Shown: positions 25,626-35,427, counted from the stretch's first letter. The stretch is 45,464 nucleotides of DNA from Tepidanaerobacteraceae bacterium (GCA_030446005.1 JASUSP010000007.1:1-45464); one strand, 5' to 3'. Notes: generated from the letters alone by a model not told the origin. A program made the numbers and translations.

Positions 25626-26873
25626 CGACCGAATTACCTCCATTTTGAAATCACGCCCCCCTTGCCTGTTATTTTTAAAAGGCAGGGCAAGCGAGTATAT
25701 GTCGGAGGCCAACAGGTCGACTTCGAACATTCTCCGGGCAGTGCCCGGTAATCTTTTGTGTTCGGCAGCCCGAGTTATTATTGGCAACTTGCTTTGTTTT
25801 TTGATTTCCCGCAAAATTTCTAGCCCCTTTTGGGAAAACCCCAAAACCCGTAGGTAGAGCGGAGTTTTGCTTAAAACCAATTCTTTTTCTATGTTTAGGA
25901 GGATATGGATTAGAATTCGCTGGATTCTTGTTTCAGGGTATCTTTTAGACTTTATTTCTCCTATCAATTCGTGAAGGCTTGAAGCCTTTTTGGCAGCCTG
26001 CTTTATGCGATTTTCCAGGCCTTCGGTGATGTCGAAGAAAGATGATAGTTCTTCTTTAAAGCTCCTTCGCAATATGCCCAATAGCAGCAGTTCAAAGTTC
26101 TCCAAAAACACTGGGCCTTTGCCTTTATCGATTTCGCTTTTTATTATTTCGACACAGTGGGCTGGAATTGCCGAAGAAAGAAAATCGTAAATTTCTACAT
26201 CGGCACTTTTTTTGAGAAATTCCCTGATGGCGCTGGCGCTGGGGTATTTTTTGTTAAAATCTTTATCATGGTATCCGGCACCCTCTCTTTTAATAGGCAA
26301 AATTTCTATGTTCATATTGTATCTTTTTATGGCCTTAACATATTCGACGGCGAGGATGAAATTGGGTTTTTTCAATAGGTCCGATATGTGATTTAGTTTA
26401 TTTTCAGGAATTCTACCGGAAAGAAGTTCTATCAGAGCTTTCTCCCTGGCGGATGGGAAGGAAAGACCTTCTTTTAAATGGTTCTTTATCAAACTTTTGA
26501 AAGAAGCGGGTTCTTGGGAAAGAAGCTCCGAAATAATATCGAGCTCTTCTATTTTGTATTCCTCAATTCCGAAACTGAGGTAATTTACAAGGCCTGTGGA
26601 ATTAAGTAGTTTGACGGAAGCTTCTGCGAATACTTCGGCTGTCGATGAGGCAAAACAGGTGGGAATTTCGAAAACGAGGTCGGCTCCGCCGCCGAGGGCC
26701 ATTTTGGCCCTGGCCCATTTGTCGAAAATCGCAGGTTCGCCTCTTTGAACGAAGTTACCGCTCATGGCACAGATGATTCCGTCCGGCCTGAAGTCGGAAC
26801 GTATTTTGTTCAGGTGATACAGGTGGCCTTTGTGAAAGGGATTGTATTCTGCAATGACACCGACTATTTTCAT
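25620..26873 (-). CDS. tmcAL: tRNA(Met) cytidine acetate ligase
   Basis: 417 residues of the YlbM family. In Bacillus, TmcAL acetylates the wobble cytidine of elongator tRNA(Met) using acetate and ATP. The N-terminus MKIVGVIAEYNPFHKGH holds the nucleotidyltransferase HxGH-like motif, followed by MSGNFVQRGEPA and KWARAKMAL. GGGAGGT at 26880-26886 supports the minus-strand ATG. It sits next to pta-ackA, which handle acetate, and its substrate is acetate; this may be more than chance but is only suggestive. Confidence 0.93.
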   Translation of the reverse strand: MKIVGVIAEYNPFHKGHLYHLNKIRSDFRPDGIICAMSGNFVQRGEPAIFDKWARAKMALGGGADLVFEIPTCFASSTAEVFAEASVKLLNSTGLVNYLSFGIEEYKIEELDIISELLSQEPASFKSLIKNHLKEGLSFPSAREKALIELLSGRIPENKLNHISDLLKKPNFILAVEYVKAIKRYNMNIEILPIKREGAGYHDKDFNKKYPSASAIREFLKKSADVEIYDFLSSAIPAHCVEIIKSEIDKGKGPVFLENFELLLLGILRRSFKEELSSFFDITEGLENRIKQAAKKASSLHELIGEIKSKRYPETRIQRILIHILLNIEKELVLSKTPLYLRVLGFSQKGLEILREIKKQSKLPIITRAAEHKRLPGTARRMFEVDLLASDIYSLALPFKNNRQGGRDFKMEVIRSL

Positions 26874-26902
26874 TGAGCATACCTCCCGGAAAGTTCACTA
26901 CT

Positions 26903-26930
26903 ATTATATAACAACTTAAATTTTTTTAAA
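26903..26930 (-). promoter_or_regulatory. Possible promoter of tmcAL
   Basis: On the minus strand a perfect TATAAT (26908-26903) lies 30 bp before the start. The -35 candidate TTTAAA (26930-26925) with 16-bp spacing is moderate. The rest of the 187-bp divergent spacer holds an odd-centred palindrome GTAGAATTTCTAC at 26952-26964 that could be an operator. Confidence 0.35.
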
Positions 26931-26986
26931 TAGAGGAAAAGAGCACTTTTTGTAGAATTTCTACCTTCGGATATTCGGCAATATTT

Positions 26987-27015
26987 TTCATGCAATTCGT
27001 TTTTGGAGATACTAT
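26987..27015 (+). promoter_or_regulatory. Possible promoter of pta-ackA
   Basis: TTCATG at 26987-26992 and TACTAT at 27010-27015 with a 17-bp spacer, 46 bp before the pta start. Both boxes are imperfect; a promoter is required here because the upstream gene is divergent. Confidence 0.4.
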
Positions 27016-27060
27016 TTTGGTGAGCCAATAAAAATTTTAAAGGAAAGGAGTTAAAATGCC

Positions 27061-28059
27061 ATGGATCTCATTCAAAAAATAAGGGAACGGGCCAAGGGCA
27101 CAAAAAAGACAGTAGTACTGGCAGAGGGCCACGACGAAAGGGTGGTCCAGGCGGCAATCGTAATTCGACGGGAGAAGCTGGCGGACATTATTTTGCTGGG
27201 AAATGAGGATAAAATTAAAGAAAAGGCGCAGGGTGGCGATATTTCCGGGATAGAAATCATAGACCCCTCATCTTCGCCTAAGGCAAAGGACTATGCGGCA
27301 CTCCTTTATGACTTGCGGAAGGAAAAAGGTATGACAGAGGAAAAGGCCGAAGAGCTCGTAAAAGACCCGATATGGTTCGGGACTATGATGGTAAAAGCAA
27401 ATGATGTGGACGGCATGGTAGCTGGTGCGATAACGGCGACGGCCGATGTTTTTAGGCCTGCTTTTCAGGTGATAAAGACTGCGCCTGGAGTAAGCGTGGT
27501 ATCCAGCGCTTTCATGATGGTCGTGCCAAACTGCGAATACGGAGCAAACGGAGTAATGCTTTTTGCCGATTGTGCCATCAACCCCAATCCCGACGCAAGG
27601 CAGCTTGCGGAAATAGCCATAGCATCTTCAAGAACGTGGAAAGCCCTCATGGACGAAGAACCCTATATCGCGATGCTTTCCTTTTCGACCAGAGGGAGCG
27701 CCCAGCACGAAATGGTGGATAAGGTGGTTGAAGCCACAAGGTTACTAAAGGAAAAGGCTCCGGAGTTAAAAGTTGATGGCGAACTGCAGGCGGATGCCGC
27801 GCTGGTTCCAAAGGTGGCGAAGACTAAGGCGCCGGATAGTACTGTGGCTGGAAAGGCGAACATTTTAATCTTCCCGGACCTGAATGCGGGAAACATAGGA
27901 TACAAACTTGTTCAGAGGTTGGCGAAGGCTGAAGCTGTTGGCCCCATAAGCCAGGGGCTTGCAAAGCCGATAAACGACTTATCGCGCGGTTGCAGCGTGG
28001 ATGACATTGTGAACGTGGCGGCAATTACAGCCCTGCAGGCGACCAGCGCGGATTTATAA
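27061..28059 (+). CDS. pta: Phosphate acetyltransferase
   Basis: Converts acetyl-CoA and phosphate to acetyl phosphate and CoA. The 332-residue single-domain form starts [12 protein letters not shown] and shows [30 protein letters not shown] and [11 protein letters not shown], all typical. AAGGAG at 27045-27050 is the ribosome site. An out-of-frame ATG at 27056 lies nearer to it and opens an 8-codon frame (MPWISFKK), which might lower or tune initiation at the true start. It is followed by ackA and forms the acetate/ATP branch of fermentation. Confidence 0.96.
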   Translation: MDLIQKIRERAKGTKKTVVLAEGHDERVVQAAIVIRREKLADIILLGNEDKIKEKAQGGDISGIEIIDPSSSPKAKDYAALLYDLRKEKGMTEEKAEELVKDPIWFGTMMVKANDVDGMVAGAITATADVFRPAFQVIKTAPGVSVVSSAFMMVVPNCEYGANGVMLFADCAINPNPDARQLAEIAIASSRTWKALMDEEPYIAMLSFSTRGSAQHEMVDKVVEATRLLKEKAPELKVDGELQADAALVPKVAKTKAPDSTVAGKANILIFPDLNAGNIGYKLVQRLAKAEAVGPISQGLAKPINDLSRGCSVDDIVNVAAITALQATSADL

Positions 28060-28090
28060 AATAAAAGCATATTTGGAGGAGGAACTGGTC

Positions 28091-29281
28091 ATGAAAGTAC
28101 TTGTGATTAACTGCGGAAGCTCTTCGTTAAAATACCAACTTTTTAACATGGAAAACGAGACGGTGCTAGCAAAGGGATTGGTAGAAAGAATAGGCCTTGA
28201 AGGTTCCGTCTTGAAGCATCAGCCCGCCGGCAAAGACAAAGTAGAAATAAAGGCAGAAGTCCCAAATCATAAAGTGGCTGTAAAACTGATGTTTGAGGCC
28301 TTGGTGCACGAAGAATACGGCGTCATTAAGGATATTAAAGAAATAAGGGCGGTGGGACACCGAGTTGTCCACGGCGGCGAGAAGTTCTCCGGTTCGGTGC
28401 GGATTGACGATAAAGTGATGGAGACGTTAAAAGAATGCATTAACCTTGCGCCCTTACACAATCCGCCAAATATTTGGGGTATAGAAGCCGTAAAAGAGAT
28501 ACTGCCCGATGTGCCGATGGTGGGGGTATTCGATACCGCTTTCCATCAGACTATGCCCGAACATGCGTATATTTACGGCGTGCCATACGAACTTTACGAA
28601 AAGTATTCGGTGAGGCGGTACGGCTTTCACGGCACATCGCACAGGTACGTTTCGATGAGGGCGGCAATATTGCTAAACCGGCCTATTGAAACTTTAAAAC
28701 TGGTCACGCTGCACCTCGGCAACGGGTCCAGCATATCGGCGGTTGATGGCGGAAAATCGGTGGAAAACAGCATGGGATTTACGCCCCTTGAAGGAATAAC
28801 GATGGGCACTCGATGCGGCAGTATAGACCCCTACCTGCCTATATTCATAATGGAAAAAGAAGGGATTCCTATAGAGAAAATAAATGATTATCTGAACAAA
28901 AAATGCGGGGTGCTGGGTATTTCAGGGGTAAGCAGCGACTTCAGGGATATAGAAAAAGCGGCCGAAGAAGGGAATCACAGGGCAAAACTGGCCCTTAAGG
29001 TTTTCGCTTACCAGGCGAAAAAGTATATAGGCGCGTACGCAGCTGCCATGAACGGGCTGGACGCGGTGGTGTTTACGGGCGGCATAGGCGAAAATTCTTC
29101 TCTGGTAAGGAAAATGATTTGCGAAAATATGGATTACTTCGGAATTAAAATCGATGAAGAAAAGAACAATATAAGAGGAAAGGAAGCAGATATTTCTGCC
29201 GAAGGTTCTAAAACGAAAGTCCTGGTTATACCCACCAATGAAGAACTTATGATTGCAAGGGATACCGTTGCCCTGATTTAG
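28091..29281 (+). CDS. ackA: Acetate kinase
   Basis: Makes ATP and acetate from acetyl phosphate and ADP. The 396-residue protein has the ASKHA-fold motifs [16 protein letters not shown] at the N-terminus, [11 protein letters not shown] near 180, HLGNGSS, and FTGGIGENS near the C-terminus. GGAGGAGG at 28075-28083 favours ATG 28091 over the in-frame ATG at 28073 that overlaps the ribosome site. The gap to pta is 31 bp, so they form one operon. The next gene has its own promoter. Confidence 0.97.
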   Translation: MKVLVINCGSSSLKYQLFNMENETVLAKGLVERIGLEGSVLKHQPAGKDKVEIKAEVPNHKVAVKLMFEALVHEEYGVIKDIKEIRAVGHRVVHGGEKFSGSVRIDDKVMETLKECINLAPLHNPPNIWGIEAVKEILPDVPMVGVFDTAFHQTMPEHAYIYGVPYELYEKYSVRRYGFHGTSHRYVSMRAAILLNRPIETLKLVTLHLGNGSSISAVDGGKSVENSMGFTPLEGITMGTRCGSIDPYLPIFIMEKEGIPIEKINDYLNKKCGVLGISGVSSDFRDIEKAAEEGNHRAKLALKVFAYQAKKYIGAYAAAMNGLDAVVFTGGIGENSSLVRKMICENMDYFGIKIDEEKNNIRGKEADISAEGSKTKVLVIPTNEELMIARDTVALI

Positions 29282-29284
29282 GCC

Positions 29285-29313
29285 TTGACATAGCCTTTTG
29301 AAATTCTTATAAT
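29285..29313 (+). promoter_or_regulatory. Perfect consensus sigma-A promoter of DUF177-rpmF
   Basis: TTGACA at 29285-29290, exactly 17 bp, then TATAAT at 29308-29313: a full match to consensus, starting four bases after the ackA stop. It should drive strong, constitutive transcription of the DUF177 gene and ribosomal protein rpmF. Confidence 0.85.
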
Positions 29314-29348
29314 AAAATGAGCTGATTTTTAAATGAGGTGAAAAATTA

Positions 29349-29867
29349 TTGAAACTTTCCGTTGAGGGCATAAAGCAAAAAGTAGGCGAGGGATTTAGTT
29401 TCGAACTGGAAGAAGAGATAGGACGGGTTGAGTTTAAGGGAGAAGACATAGTATTTATAAAACCTGTCAGGGTCTCTGGGAGAGTCGAGAACTTGGGGAA
29501 AGGCCTTATTGGGGTGTGGGGGGAAATTTCTACCGCCATTGAGGACAGATGCTATCGCTGTCTTGCAAAGACCTATCTTGAGATAAAACTCGACTACAAC
29601 TTTAAGTTCAGTGAAAATCCGGAAAAATATACTGAAGAAGATGAAGTTTTTCTTATAGAAGAAGATACTATTGACCTCGCCACGCCAGTAGTCAACGAGA
29701 TAATATTAAATCTGCCGAGTAAGATTTTATGTTCGCCGGATTGCCGGGGACTATGCCCTTATTGCGGCGCCGATTTAAACCTTGGTGAGTGCGGGTGCAG
29801 GAAGACGAATGTAGACCCTAGATTGCGGGTGCTGGAAAAATTGTTAGATTCCAACAATCATGATTAG
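29349..29867 (+). CDS. DUF177 (YceD/YlbN) family protein
   Basis: 172 residues, almost always encoded directly before rpmF. Bacterial and plant members have been linked to 23S rRNA accumulation. Visible: CYRCL near 61-65 and a C-terminal cysteine group CSPDCRGLCPYCGADL plus CGC, matching the zinc-type tail common in Firmicutes. The start is TTG at 29349 after GAGGTG at 29335-29340. It is the first gene behind the perfect promoter at 29285. Confidence 0.9.
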   Translation: MKLSVEGIKQKVGEGFSFELEEEIGRVEFKGEDIVFIKPVRVSGRVENLGKGLIGVWGEISTAIEDRCYRCLAKTYLEIKLDYNFKFSENPEKYTEEDEVFLIEEDTIDLATPVVNEIILNLPSKILCSPDCRGLCPYCGADLNLGECGCRKTNVDPRLRVLEKLLDSNNHD

Positions 29868-29879
29868 GAGGTGTGAATT

Positions 29880-30062
29880 GTGGCCAATCCAAAGCGCAGG
29901 TTTTCAAAGGCAAGGACTGCAAAGCGCAGGGCTCAGTGGAAATTAGCTTTGCCATCCTTGAATGAATGTCCTCACTGCCATCACGTGAAATTGCCTCACA
30001 GAGTCTGTCCAAATTGTGGGTATTATAAAGGACGTCAGGTAGTTCAAGTCGAAGCCGAGTAG
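29880..30062 (+). CDS. rpmF: Ribosomal protein bL32
   Basis: A 60-residue large-subunit protein. The N-terminus ANPKRRFSKARTAKRRAQWK and the zinc pattern CPHC...CPNCGYYKGRQV identify it; this is the four-cysteine zinc-binding form. The start is GTG at 29880 after TAGGAGGTG. It is followed by a strong terminator, so DUF177-rpmF is a closed two-gene unit. Confidence 0.97.
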   Translation: MANPKRRFSKARTAKRRAQWKLALPSLNECPHCHHVKLPHRVCPNCGYYKGRQVVQVEAE

Positions 30063-30075
30063 TTTTAGGATGGAA

Positions 30076-30123
30076 ATAAGAGGGAGAACATGGCACAAGT
30101 GTGTTCTCCCTCTTATTTTTTTA
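30076..30123 (+). terminator. Strong terminator after rpmF
   Basis: A 15-bp perfect stem (30076-30090 with 30102-30116) with an 11-base loop and a T-run after it. It separates the rpmF unit from the fapR operon. Confidence 0.9.
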
Positions 30124-30144
30124 TTTAATTTATCATTCAGAGGG

Positions 30145-30173
30145 TTGATCATGGAAGAAAAATAATATATACT
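30145..30173 (+). promoter_or_regulatory. Sigma-A promoter of the fapR-fab operon
   Basis: TTGATC at 30145-30150 and TATACT at 30168-30173 with a 17-bp spacer. The FapR-like box begins two bases after the -10 element, so bound FapR would block transcription start. Confidence 0.65.
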
Positions 30174-30174
30174 T

Positions 30175-30191
30175 TTAATAGCTGGTGTTAA
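30175..30191. promoter_or_regulatory. FapR-like operator
   Basis: TTAATAGCTGGTGTTAA is an imperfect 17-bp dyad, extended outward by matching TT and AA. From memory, the FapR box of Bacillus is close to TTAGTACCTGGTACTAA; this site agrees at 13 of 17 positions. It covers the expected start of transcription. Malonyl-CoA release of FapR would switch the operon on. Confidence 0.65.
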
Positions 30192-30218
30192 AAGCAAGTA
30201 ACAGTGAAGGTGGTAGTG

Positions 30219-30794
30219 TTGCCAAAGAAGGGGTTATCGAAAAAAGAAAGGCAGAAGGAGCTCCAAAATTTGTTGGCTGAGGACCCTTTTTTGACCGATG
30301 AAGAACTCGCGGAAAAGTTTAAAGTCAGCGTTCAGACTATTAGGCTGGACCGGATGGAACTTAAGATACCGGAGCTCAGAGAAAGGATAAAAGCGGTAGC
30401 CCAGGAAAATTACGCAAAGGTAAAGTCCATAGGAATAAAGGAAATAATCGGAGAACTGGTGGATTTGGAACTGGGGAAAAGAGGAATTTCCATCTTGGAA
30501 ACCACCGAAGATATGGCTTTTGAGAAAACAAAGATAGTGAGGGGCGAGTTTATATTTGCCCAGGCGAATTCTTTGGCCATAGCGGTTATAGATGCGGATG
30601 TGGCTCTTACCGGCGTGGCCAATATAAAGTACAAATCCCCGGTTTTTGCAGGGCAAAAACTTATTGCGAAGGCTGAAGTTACCAGGGTGCGGCAAAACAA
30701 GCATTTCGTCTTCGTCCGAGTGTACGAGAGGCAAAAAGAAGTATTCAGGGGAAAATTTATCCTGGTATCATTAGACGGCGGGGTGAGTGTATGA
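30219..30794 (+). CDS. fapR: Fatty acid and phospholipid synthesis repressor FapR
   Basis: 191 residues. An N-terminal helix-turn-helix (about 5-55; [20 protein letters not shown]) is joined to a C-terminal hot-dog domain (about 85-190; [24 protein letters not shown]) that in Bacillus binds malonyl-CoA. The segment [18 protein letters not shown] is the family signature. Start is uncertain: TTG 30219 has better spacing from AAGGTGG (30207-30213) than GTG 30216, and GTG 30204 has none. It is the first gene of the lipid operon and carries a FapR-like box over its own promoter. Confidence 0.93.
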   Translation: MPKKGLSKKERQKELQNLLAEDPFLTDEELAEKFKVSVQTIRLDRMELKIPELRERIKAVAQENYAKVKSIGIKEIIGELVDLELGKRGISILETTEDMAFEKTKIVRGEFIFAQANSLAIAVIDADVALTGVANIKYKSPVFAGQKLIAKAEVTRVRQNKHFVFVRVYERQKEVFRGKFILVSLDGGVSV

Positions 30795-31795
30795 AAATAA
30801 TCGTTGATGCCATGGGAGGAGACCATGCTCCTGGCGAGGTGGTTTTAGGGGCTGTAAATGCTGTGAAGGAGCTGGGAATAAACATCGTCCTTGTCGGAAA
30901 CGAGGAAAAAATAAAGTTATATTTAGATGAGCAAGATCCGAGAATCGAAATAGTAAACGCCCAAGAGGTGATTGGCAACGACGAACCGCCTGTTATGGCT
31001 GTAAGGACCAAAAAAAATGCATCGATTCCGAAGGGATTGAGACTCCTGAAGGAAGGCTACGGTAACGCGATGGTTTCGGCAGGAAGCACCGGTGCACTTA
31101 TGGCGGGTGGACTTTTTACGTTGGGGCGGTTCGAAGGGATTGAAAGACCTGCTATCGCCACGATGTTTCCCACGAGGAAAAAGCCTGCGCTTTTGCTGGA
31201 TATCGGGGCAAACAGCGAATGCAAGCCCAAAAATCTCGCTCAGTTTGCTGTAATGGGGAGCGTATATTATAGGGAAATTATGGGGGTCGAAAGCCCTAGA
31301 GTGGGACTTCTGAACATAGGTGTCGAGGAGGAAAAAGGAAATAGTCTTGTGAAGGCAGCCTATGGGATGTTAAAGGAGCTTAAAAATATCAACTTTTGCG
31401 GAAATGTGGAACCGAGGGACTTTTTCGATGGCAATTTCGATGTAGTGGTGTGTGATGGGTTTACCGGAAATATTTTTCTGAAAACGGTGGAAGGATTGGG
31501 ATTTTTTTTGCTTGACCAGTTAAAAAATGAGATTAAGAGGAGCATTACATATACTCTGGGAGCTTTATTGATTAAACCGGTTTTTAATGGGGTAAAAGCA
31601 AAAATGGATTATTCCGAATACGGCGGGGCCATGTTTCTTGGGCTTGACGGGATTCTCGTAAAGTGCCATGGATCTTCGAACCAAAAGGCCATATTTAATG
31701 GGATAAAAGTTGCAAAGAAGTTTGTGGAAAATGACATACTTTTCGAAATTAAGGAAGCGATAAAGGAAATAGAAGGAGAGATAAAGTGTTTATGA
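30791..31795 (+). CDS. plsX: Acyl-ACP:phosphate acyltransferase
   Basis: Makes acyl-phosphate from acyl-ACP, the acyl donor for PlsY in phospholipid synthesis. The 334-residue protein starts [16 protein letters not shown] and shows [22 protein letters not shown] and [13 protein letters not shown], all conserved in PlsX. Its ATG overlaps the fapR stop (ATGA), so repressor and enzyme are translated together. FakA at 16652 makes the same product from free fatty acids. Confidence 0.96.
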   Translation: MKIIVDAMGGDHAPGEVVLGAVNAVKELGINIVLVGNEEKIKLYLDEQDPRIEIVNAQEVIGNDEPPVMAVRTKKNASIPKGLRLLKEGYGNAMVSAGSTGALMAGGLFTLGRFEGIERPAIATMFPTRKKPALLLDIGANSECKPKNLAQFAVMGSVYYREIMGVESPRVGLLNIGVEEEKGNSLVKAAYGMLKELKNINFCGNVEPRDFFDGNFDVVVCDGFTGNIFLKTVEGLGFFLLDQLKNEIKRSITYTLGALLIKPVFNGVKAKMDYSEYGGAMFLGLDGILVKCHGSSNQKAIFNGIKVAKKFVENDILFEIKEAIKEIEGEIKCL

Positions 31796-32772
31796 GGGCA
31801 GGAATAATAGGACTTGGTTCGTATACTCCTGAAAAAGTTCTGACCAATAGAGATTTGGAGAAGATGGTGGAAACATCGGATGAATGGATAAGGGAGAGAA
31901 CGGGAATTTCTTTTCGAAGAATTGCGGATGAAAGTATGGCCACCTCAGACCTGGCTGCAAAAGCTGCACTGGAAGCCATCGAAATGGCAGGCAGAGGGCC
32001 CGACGAACTAGATTTAATAATAGGAGCCACCGTTACCCCCGATATGATGTTTCCGTCAACGGCATGTATCGTGCAGCACAAGATAAAAGCCTCGAGAGCA
32101 GCGGCCTTCGACCTTTCGGCAGGCTGCAGCGGGTTTATATATGCTTTGACGGTAGCCGCGCAGTTTGTTGCAAGTGGTATGTACCGGAACGTCCTGGTGT
32201 TTGGTGCCGAAATTCTTTCAAAAATAGTAGACTGGCAGGACAGAAATACGTGTGTCCTTTTTGGAGATGGGGCGGGTGCGGCAGTGGTGAGTGTCGTTGA
32301 AAGTGGAGGAATTCTTGAGAGCGTCTTGGGTGCGGATGGCGGAGGAAAAGATTTGTTATTCATCCCTGCAGGGGGTTCTAAGGAGCCGGCCAGCATTGAA
32401 ACTGTAAAGGAAAGAAAGCATTTTATAAAAATGAACGGCAATGAAGTATTTAAGTTCGCAGTTAAGATAATGGAAGAATCCACAAGAAAAGTTTTGGAAA
32501 AAGCCAACCTGACCCCTCAAGAGATAGACCTTATAGTACCTCACCAGGCAAATATAAGGATTATCGAGGCAGCGACGAAACGACTCAATATATCGAAAGA
32601 AAAAGTGATGGTGAACATCGACAGGTACGGCAACATGTCCGCAGCATCGATACCGGTGGCTCTGTACGAGGCCTTTAAAGCGAGGAAAATCAAAAAAGGG
32701 GATAAAGTGGTGCTGGTCGGCTTTGGGGCCGGCCTCACATGGGGAGCAAACCTGATAGAATGGAGTTTGTAA
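31786..32772 (+). CDS. fabH: 3-oxoacyl-ACP synthase III
   Basis: Starts fatty acid chains by condensing acetyl- or branched acyl-CoA with malonyl-ACP. About 328 residues. Catalytic triad: C114 in [12 protein letters not shown]253 in PHQANIRI, and the Asn in [15 protein letters not shown] at 31773-31778 favours GTG 31786 (7-base spacing); ATG 31792, which overlaps the plsX stop, is the alternative and gives the usual MRAGIIGLG start. Chain-type preference cannot be read off the sequence. Confidence 0.96.
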   Translation: MFMRAGIIGLGSYTPEKVLTNRDLEKMVETSDEWIRERTGISFRRIADESMATSDLAAKAALEAIEMAGRGPDELDLIIGATVTPDMMFPSTACIVQHKIKASRAAAFDLSAGCSGFIYALTVAAQFVASGMYRNVLVFGAEILSKIVDWQDRNTCVLFGDGAGAAVVSVVESGGILESVLGADGGGKDLLFIPAGGSKEPASIETVKERKHFIKMNGNEVFKFAVKIMEESTRKVLEKANLTPQEIDLIVPHQANIRIIEAATKRLNISKEKVMVNIDRYGNMSAASIPVALYEAFKARKIKKGDKVVLVGFGAGLTWGANLIEWSL

Positions 32773-32783
32773 GGGGGAGTAGG

Positions 32784-33725
32784 ATGTTCCATACGGAGAT
32801 ATGCGATTTGCTGGGAATTAAATATCCCATAATCCAGGGCGGAATGGCCTGGGTTGCTACAGCCGAACTGGCGGCGGCTACCTCAAATGCAGGGGGACTG
32901 GGCATTATAGGTGCTGGGAACGCCCCCCCTGAAATAGTGAGGCAGGAAATAAAAAAGGTGAGAAACCTCACCGACAAACCATTTGGAGTAAATGTATATT
33001 TTATGTCTCCTTACGTGGACGAAGTAATGGAGGTTATAATCGAAGAAAAGGTGCCAGTAATTACCACGGGAGCCGGGAATCCGGGGAAATACATCCCACG
33101 TTTAAAAGAAGCGGGGGTGAAGGTAATCCCGGTGGTGGCATCGGTAGCACTGGCCCAGAGACTCGAGAAAACGGGGGTAGACGCGGTTATAGCTGAAGGG
33201 ATGGAGTGCGGCGGCCATATAGGAGAGATAACTACTATGGCCTTGGTCCCGCAGGTAGTTGATGCAGTAAAGATACCGGTGATAGCAGCCGGAGGCATAG
33301 CCGATGCGAGGGGATTCCTGGCTGCTTTGGCGCTGGGGGCAAAAGGAGTACAGATGGGAACGAGATTCCTGTGTTCGGTCGAATGTACTATCCATGAAAA
33401 TTACAAAAATGCAGTTTTGAAGGCCACTGACAGGAGCACTGTAGTGACTGGAAGGCCAACGGGACACCCTGTCAGGGTGCTGAAAAACAAGCTGGCGAGG
33501 GAATTCGAAATCCTCGAAAAGAAGGGTGCGGGGAAAGAAGAATACGAAGCCCTGGGGACGGGGAAACTTAAAGCCGCCGTTGAGGGCGACGCGGAATACG
33601 GTTCTTTAATGGCAGGGCAAATCGCCGGTTTAATAAACGATATAAAGCCTGTGAAGGAAATAATAGAGGAAATAATGGAAGGTGCTAAAAAACTGCTTGA
33701 TGAAATGGCATCAAAATGGAGGTAG
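32784..33725 (+). CDS. fabK: Enoyl-ACP reductase II (FMN-dependent)
   Basis: Reduces the trans-2-enoyl-ACP double bond in each elongation cycle. The 313-residue FMN TIM barrel resembles nitronate monooxygenase and shows [43 protein letters not shown] and [11 protein letters not shown]. The location between fabH and fabD separates FabK from nitronate monooxygenases. AAGGGGGAG at 32771-32779 supports ATG 32784. FabK enzymes are insensitive to triclosan; no fabI is seen in the window. Confidence 0.94.
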   Translation: MFHTEICDLLGIKYPIIQGGMAWVATAELAAATSNAGGLGIIGAGNAPPEIVRQEIKKVRNLTDKPFGVNVYFMSPYVDEVMEVIIEEKVPVITTGAGNPGKYIPRLKEAGVKVIPVVASVALAQRLEKTGVDAVIAEGMECGGHIGEITTMALVPQVVDAVKIPVIAAGGIADARGFLAALALGAKGVQMGTRFLCSVECTIHENYKNAVLKATDRSTVVTGRPTGHPVRVLKNKLAREFEILEKKGAGKEEYEALGTGKLKAAVEGDAEYGSLMAGQIAGLINDIKPVKEIIEEIMEGAKKLLDEMASKWR

Positions 33726-33731
33726 CGATTT

Positions 33732-34673
33732 ATGGGTAAAGTTGCTTTCCTGTTTGCGGGACAGGGTGCTCAGTACGTAGGTATGGGCCTGGACCTTGTA
33801 AAAAACTTCGAAAGAGCCAAAGTGATCTTCGAAAAGGCAGATGAAGCTTTAGGCTTTAGTATTTCCGATATATGCTTTTACGGACCCGAAGAAAAGTTAA
33901 AGGAGACCGCAAATACCCAGCCTGCCATCTTGACCCATAGCGTGGCATGTTATTGTCTGCTAAAAGAAAAAGGTATAGTGCCTGATGTGGTGGCAGGTTT
34001 GAGCCTTGGAGAATATTCGGCTCTGGTAGCGGCAGAGTCCCTGGAATTTGAAGATGCCGTGAAGGTAGTGAGAAAGCGCGGAATTTACATGCAGGAAGCT
34101 GTGCCGTTAGGAGAAGGAGCCATGGCGGCTATAATCGGTCTTGGAAGGCAGGATGTTATTAAAGCTTGCGAGCTTGCTTCTGATGAAGGAGTGGTAGAGG
34201 CGGCCAATTTTAATAGCCCCGACCAGATAGTGATTTCAGGTCATGTCAAAGCAGTTGAAAAAGCATTAAAAATAGCAAAAGAAAAAGGAGCCAAAAAGGC
34301 AGTTATGCTTCCTGTCAGTGCGCCTTTTCACTGCAGTCTGCTTAAACCTGCCGGTGAGAAACTTGGAAAAGAGCTGGAGAAAACAAATATAAAGCCGGCC
34401 AAAATTCCGGTCATTTGTAATGTTACGGCAGAAAAAGTAACAGACCCGGCGGCAATCAAGGAGCTTTTGATAAAACAGGTTAGTTCGCCGGTGCTGTGGG
34501 AAGACAGTATCCTGAAGATGAAAGAATTGGGCGTCGACACTTTTGTGGAACTGGGTCCAGGGAGAGCGCTTTCGGGCATGGTGAAGAAAATTGACAGGAG
34601 TCTTACTGCCTTGAATGTGGAGGATTCTGAGTCCCTGGCCAATGTCATAAGCTATTTTAGGGGGAATAGATAA
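33732..34673 (+). CDS. fabD: Malonyl-CoA:ACP transacylase
   Basis: Loads malonyl groups onto ACP. The 313-residue protein shows FLFAGQGAQYVGMG at the N-terminus, the nucleophile S91 in GLSLGEYSAL, and the histidine in APFHC. GGAGGT near 33717 precedes the ATG, six bases after fabK. Length and motifs are complete. Confidence 0.96.
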   Translation: MGKVAFLFAGQGAQYVGMGLDLVKNFERAKVIFEKADEALGFSISDICFYGPEEKLKETANTQPAILTHSVACYCLLKEKGIVPDVVAGLSLGEYSALVAAESLEFEDAVKVVRKRGIYMQEAVPLGEGAMAAIIGLGRQDVIKACELASDEGVVEAANFNSPDQIVISGHVKAVEKALKIAKEKGAKKAVMLPVSAPFHCSLLKPAGEKLGKELEKTNIKPAKIPVICNVTAEKVTDPAAIKELLIKQVSSPVLWEDSILKMKELGVDTFVELGPGRALSGMVKKIDRSLTALNVEDSESLANVISYFRGNR

Positions 34674-34674
34674 T

Positions 34675-35421
34675 ATGGATTTGTCGGGCAAGGTCTGTTT
34701 GGTCACTGGAGGTTCTAGAGGGATTGGAAGAAGCATAAGTATTAAACTAGCCCGGCTGGGCGCAAAAGTGGTCCTGAATTATAAGTCGAACGAAGAGCTG
34801 GCAAAAAAAGTGGTATCCGAAATAGAAAGCCTGAATGGCGAAGCTGTGGCCTATATGGCTGATGTGGCGGATTACGAAGAGGCTTCACGAATGGTAGAGG
34901 AAGTTTACCAGAAATTTGGCCGAATCGACATCCTGGTAAACAACGCAGGCATCACAAGGGATGGACTTATACTTCGAATGAGCGAAAAAGACTGGGACGA
35001 TGTGATAAACACCAACCTGAAAGGCATGTTCAACACCACCAAAAATGCGGTTAAGTATATGGTAAAGCAACGATGGGGAAGGATTATAAACATTTCTTCG
35101 GTGGTTGGCCTTTACGGCAACCCGGGGCAGGCTAATTACGCCGCTGCAAAGGCTGGAGTAATAGGATTTACAAAATCGCTAGCAAAAGAGCTGGGCAGCA
35201 GGGGGATTACAGTAAACGCCGTAGCACCTGGTTTTATAAGGACCGACATGACCGCCGAAATAATAAAGAAAAATCAAGAAATCTCAATTATCGAGAAAAT
35301 CCCTCTGAGAAGGTTGGGCGAGCCGGATGACGTGGCAAATTTGGTGGCTTTCTTGGCTTCGGAAGAGTCAAATTATATAACAGGTCAGATTATCGCTATT
35401 GACGGTGGTCTCACTTTATAA
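34675..35421 (+). CDS. fabG: 3-oxoacyl-ACP reductase
   Basis: NADPH-dependent short-chain dehydrogenase, 248 residues, that reduces 3-oxoacyl-ACP. Visible: the cofactor motif TGGSRGIGR near 11-19, NNAGITRDG, the catalytic Ser in INISSVVG and Tyr/Lys in YAAAKAG, and the end AIDGGLTL. One base separates it from fabD. The end of the gene may contain the acpP promoter. Confidence 0.96.
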   Translation: MDLSGKVCLVTGGSRGIGRSISIKLARLGAKVVLNYKSNEELAKKVVSEIESLNGEAVAYMADVADYEEASRMVEEVYQKFGRIDILVNNAGITRDGLILRMSEKDWDDVINTNLKGMFNTTKNAVKYMVKQRWGRIINISSVVGLYGNPGQANYAAAKAGVIGFTKSLAKELGSRGITVNAVAPGFIRTDMTAEIIKKNQEISIIEKIPLRRLGEPDDVANLVAFLASEESNYITGQIIAIDGGLTL

Positions 35422-35427
35422 TATTTT
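35399..35427 (+). promoter_or_regulatory. Possible internal promoter of acpP
   Basis: TTGACG at 35399-35404 and TATTTT at 35422-35427 with a 17-bp spacer overlap the last codons of fabG. A separate acpP promoter would fit the high demand for ACP. The 79-bp spacer also holds a direct repeat TAAACTAA at 35439-35446 and 35451-35458. Confidence 0.35.

Noticed and set aside
32739-32783. Longer N-terminus for fabK overlapping fabH
   Set aside because: The extra 15 residues are not family-like and the ribosome site AAGGGGGAG lies after them, fixing the start at 32784.
32784-33725. Nitronate monooxygenase instead of FabK
   Set aside because: Same fold, but the position between fabH and fabD makes enoyl-ACP reductase the better reading.
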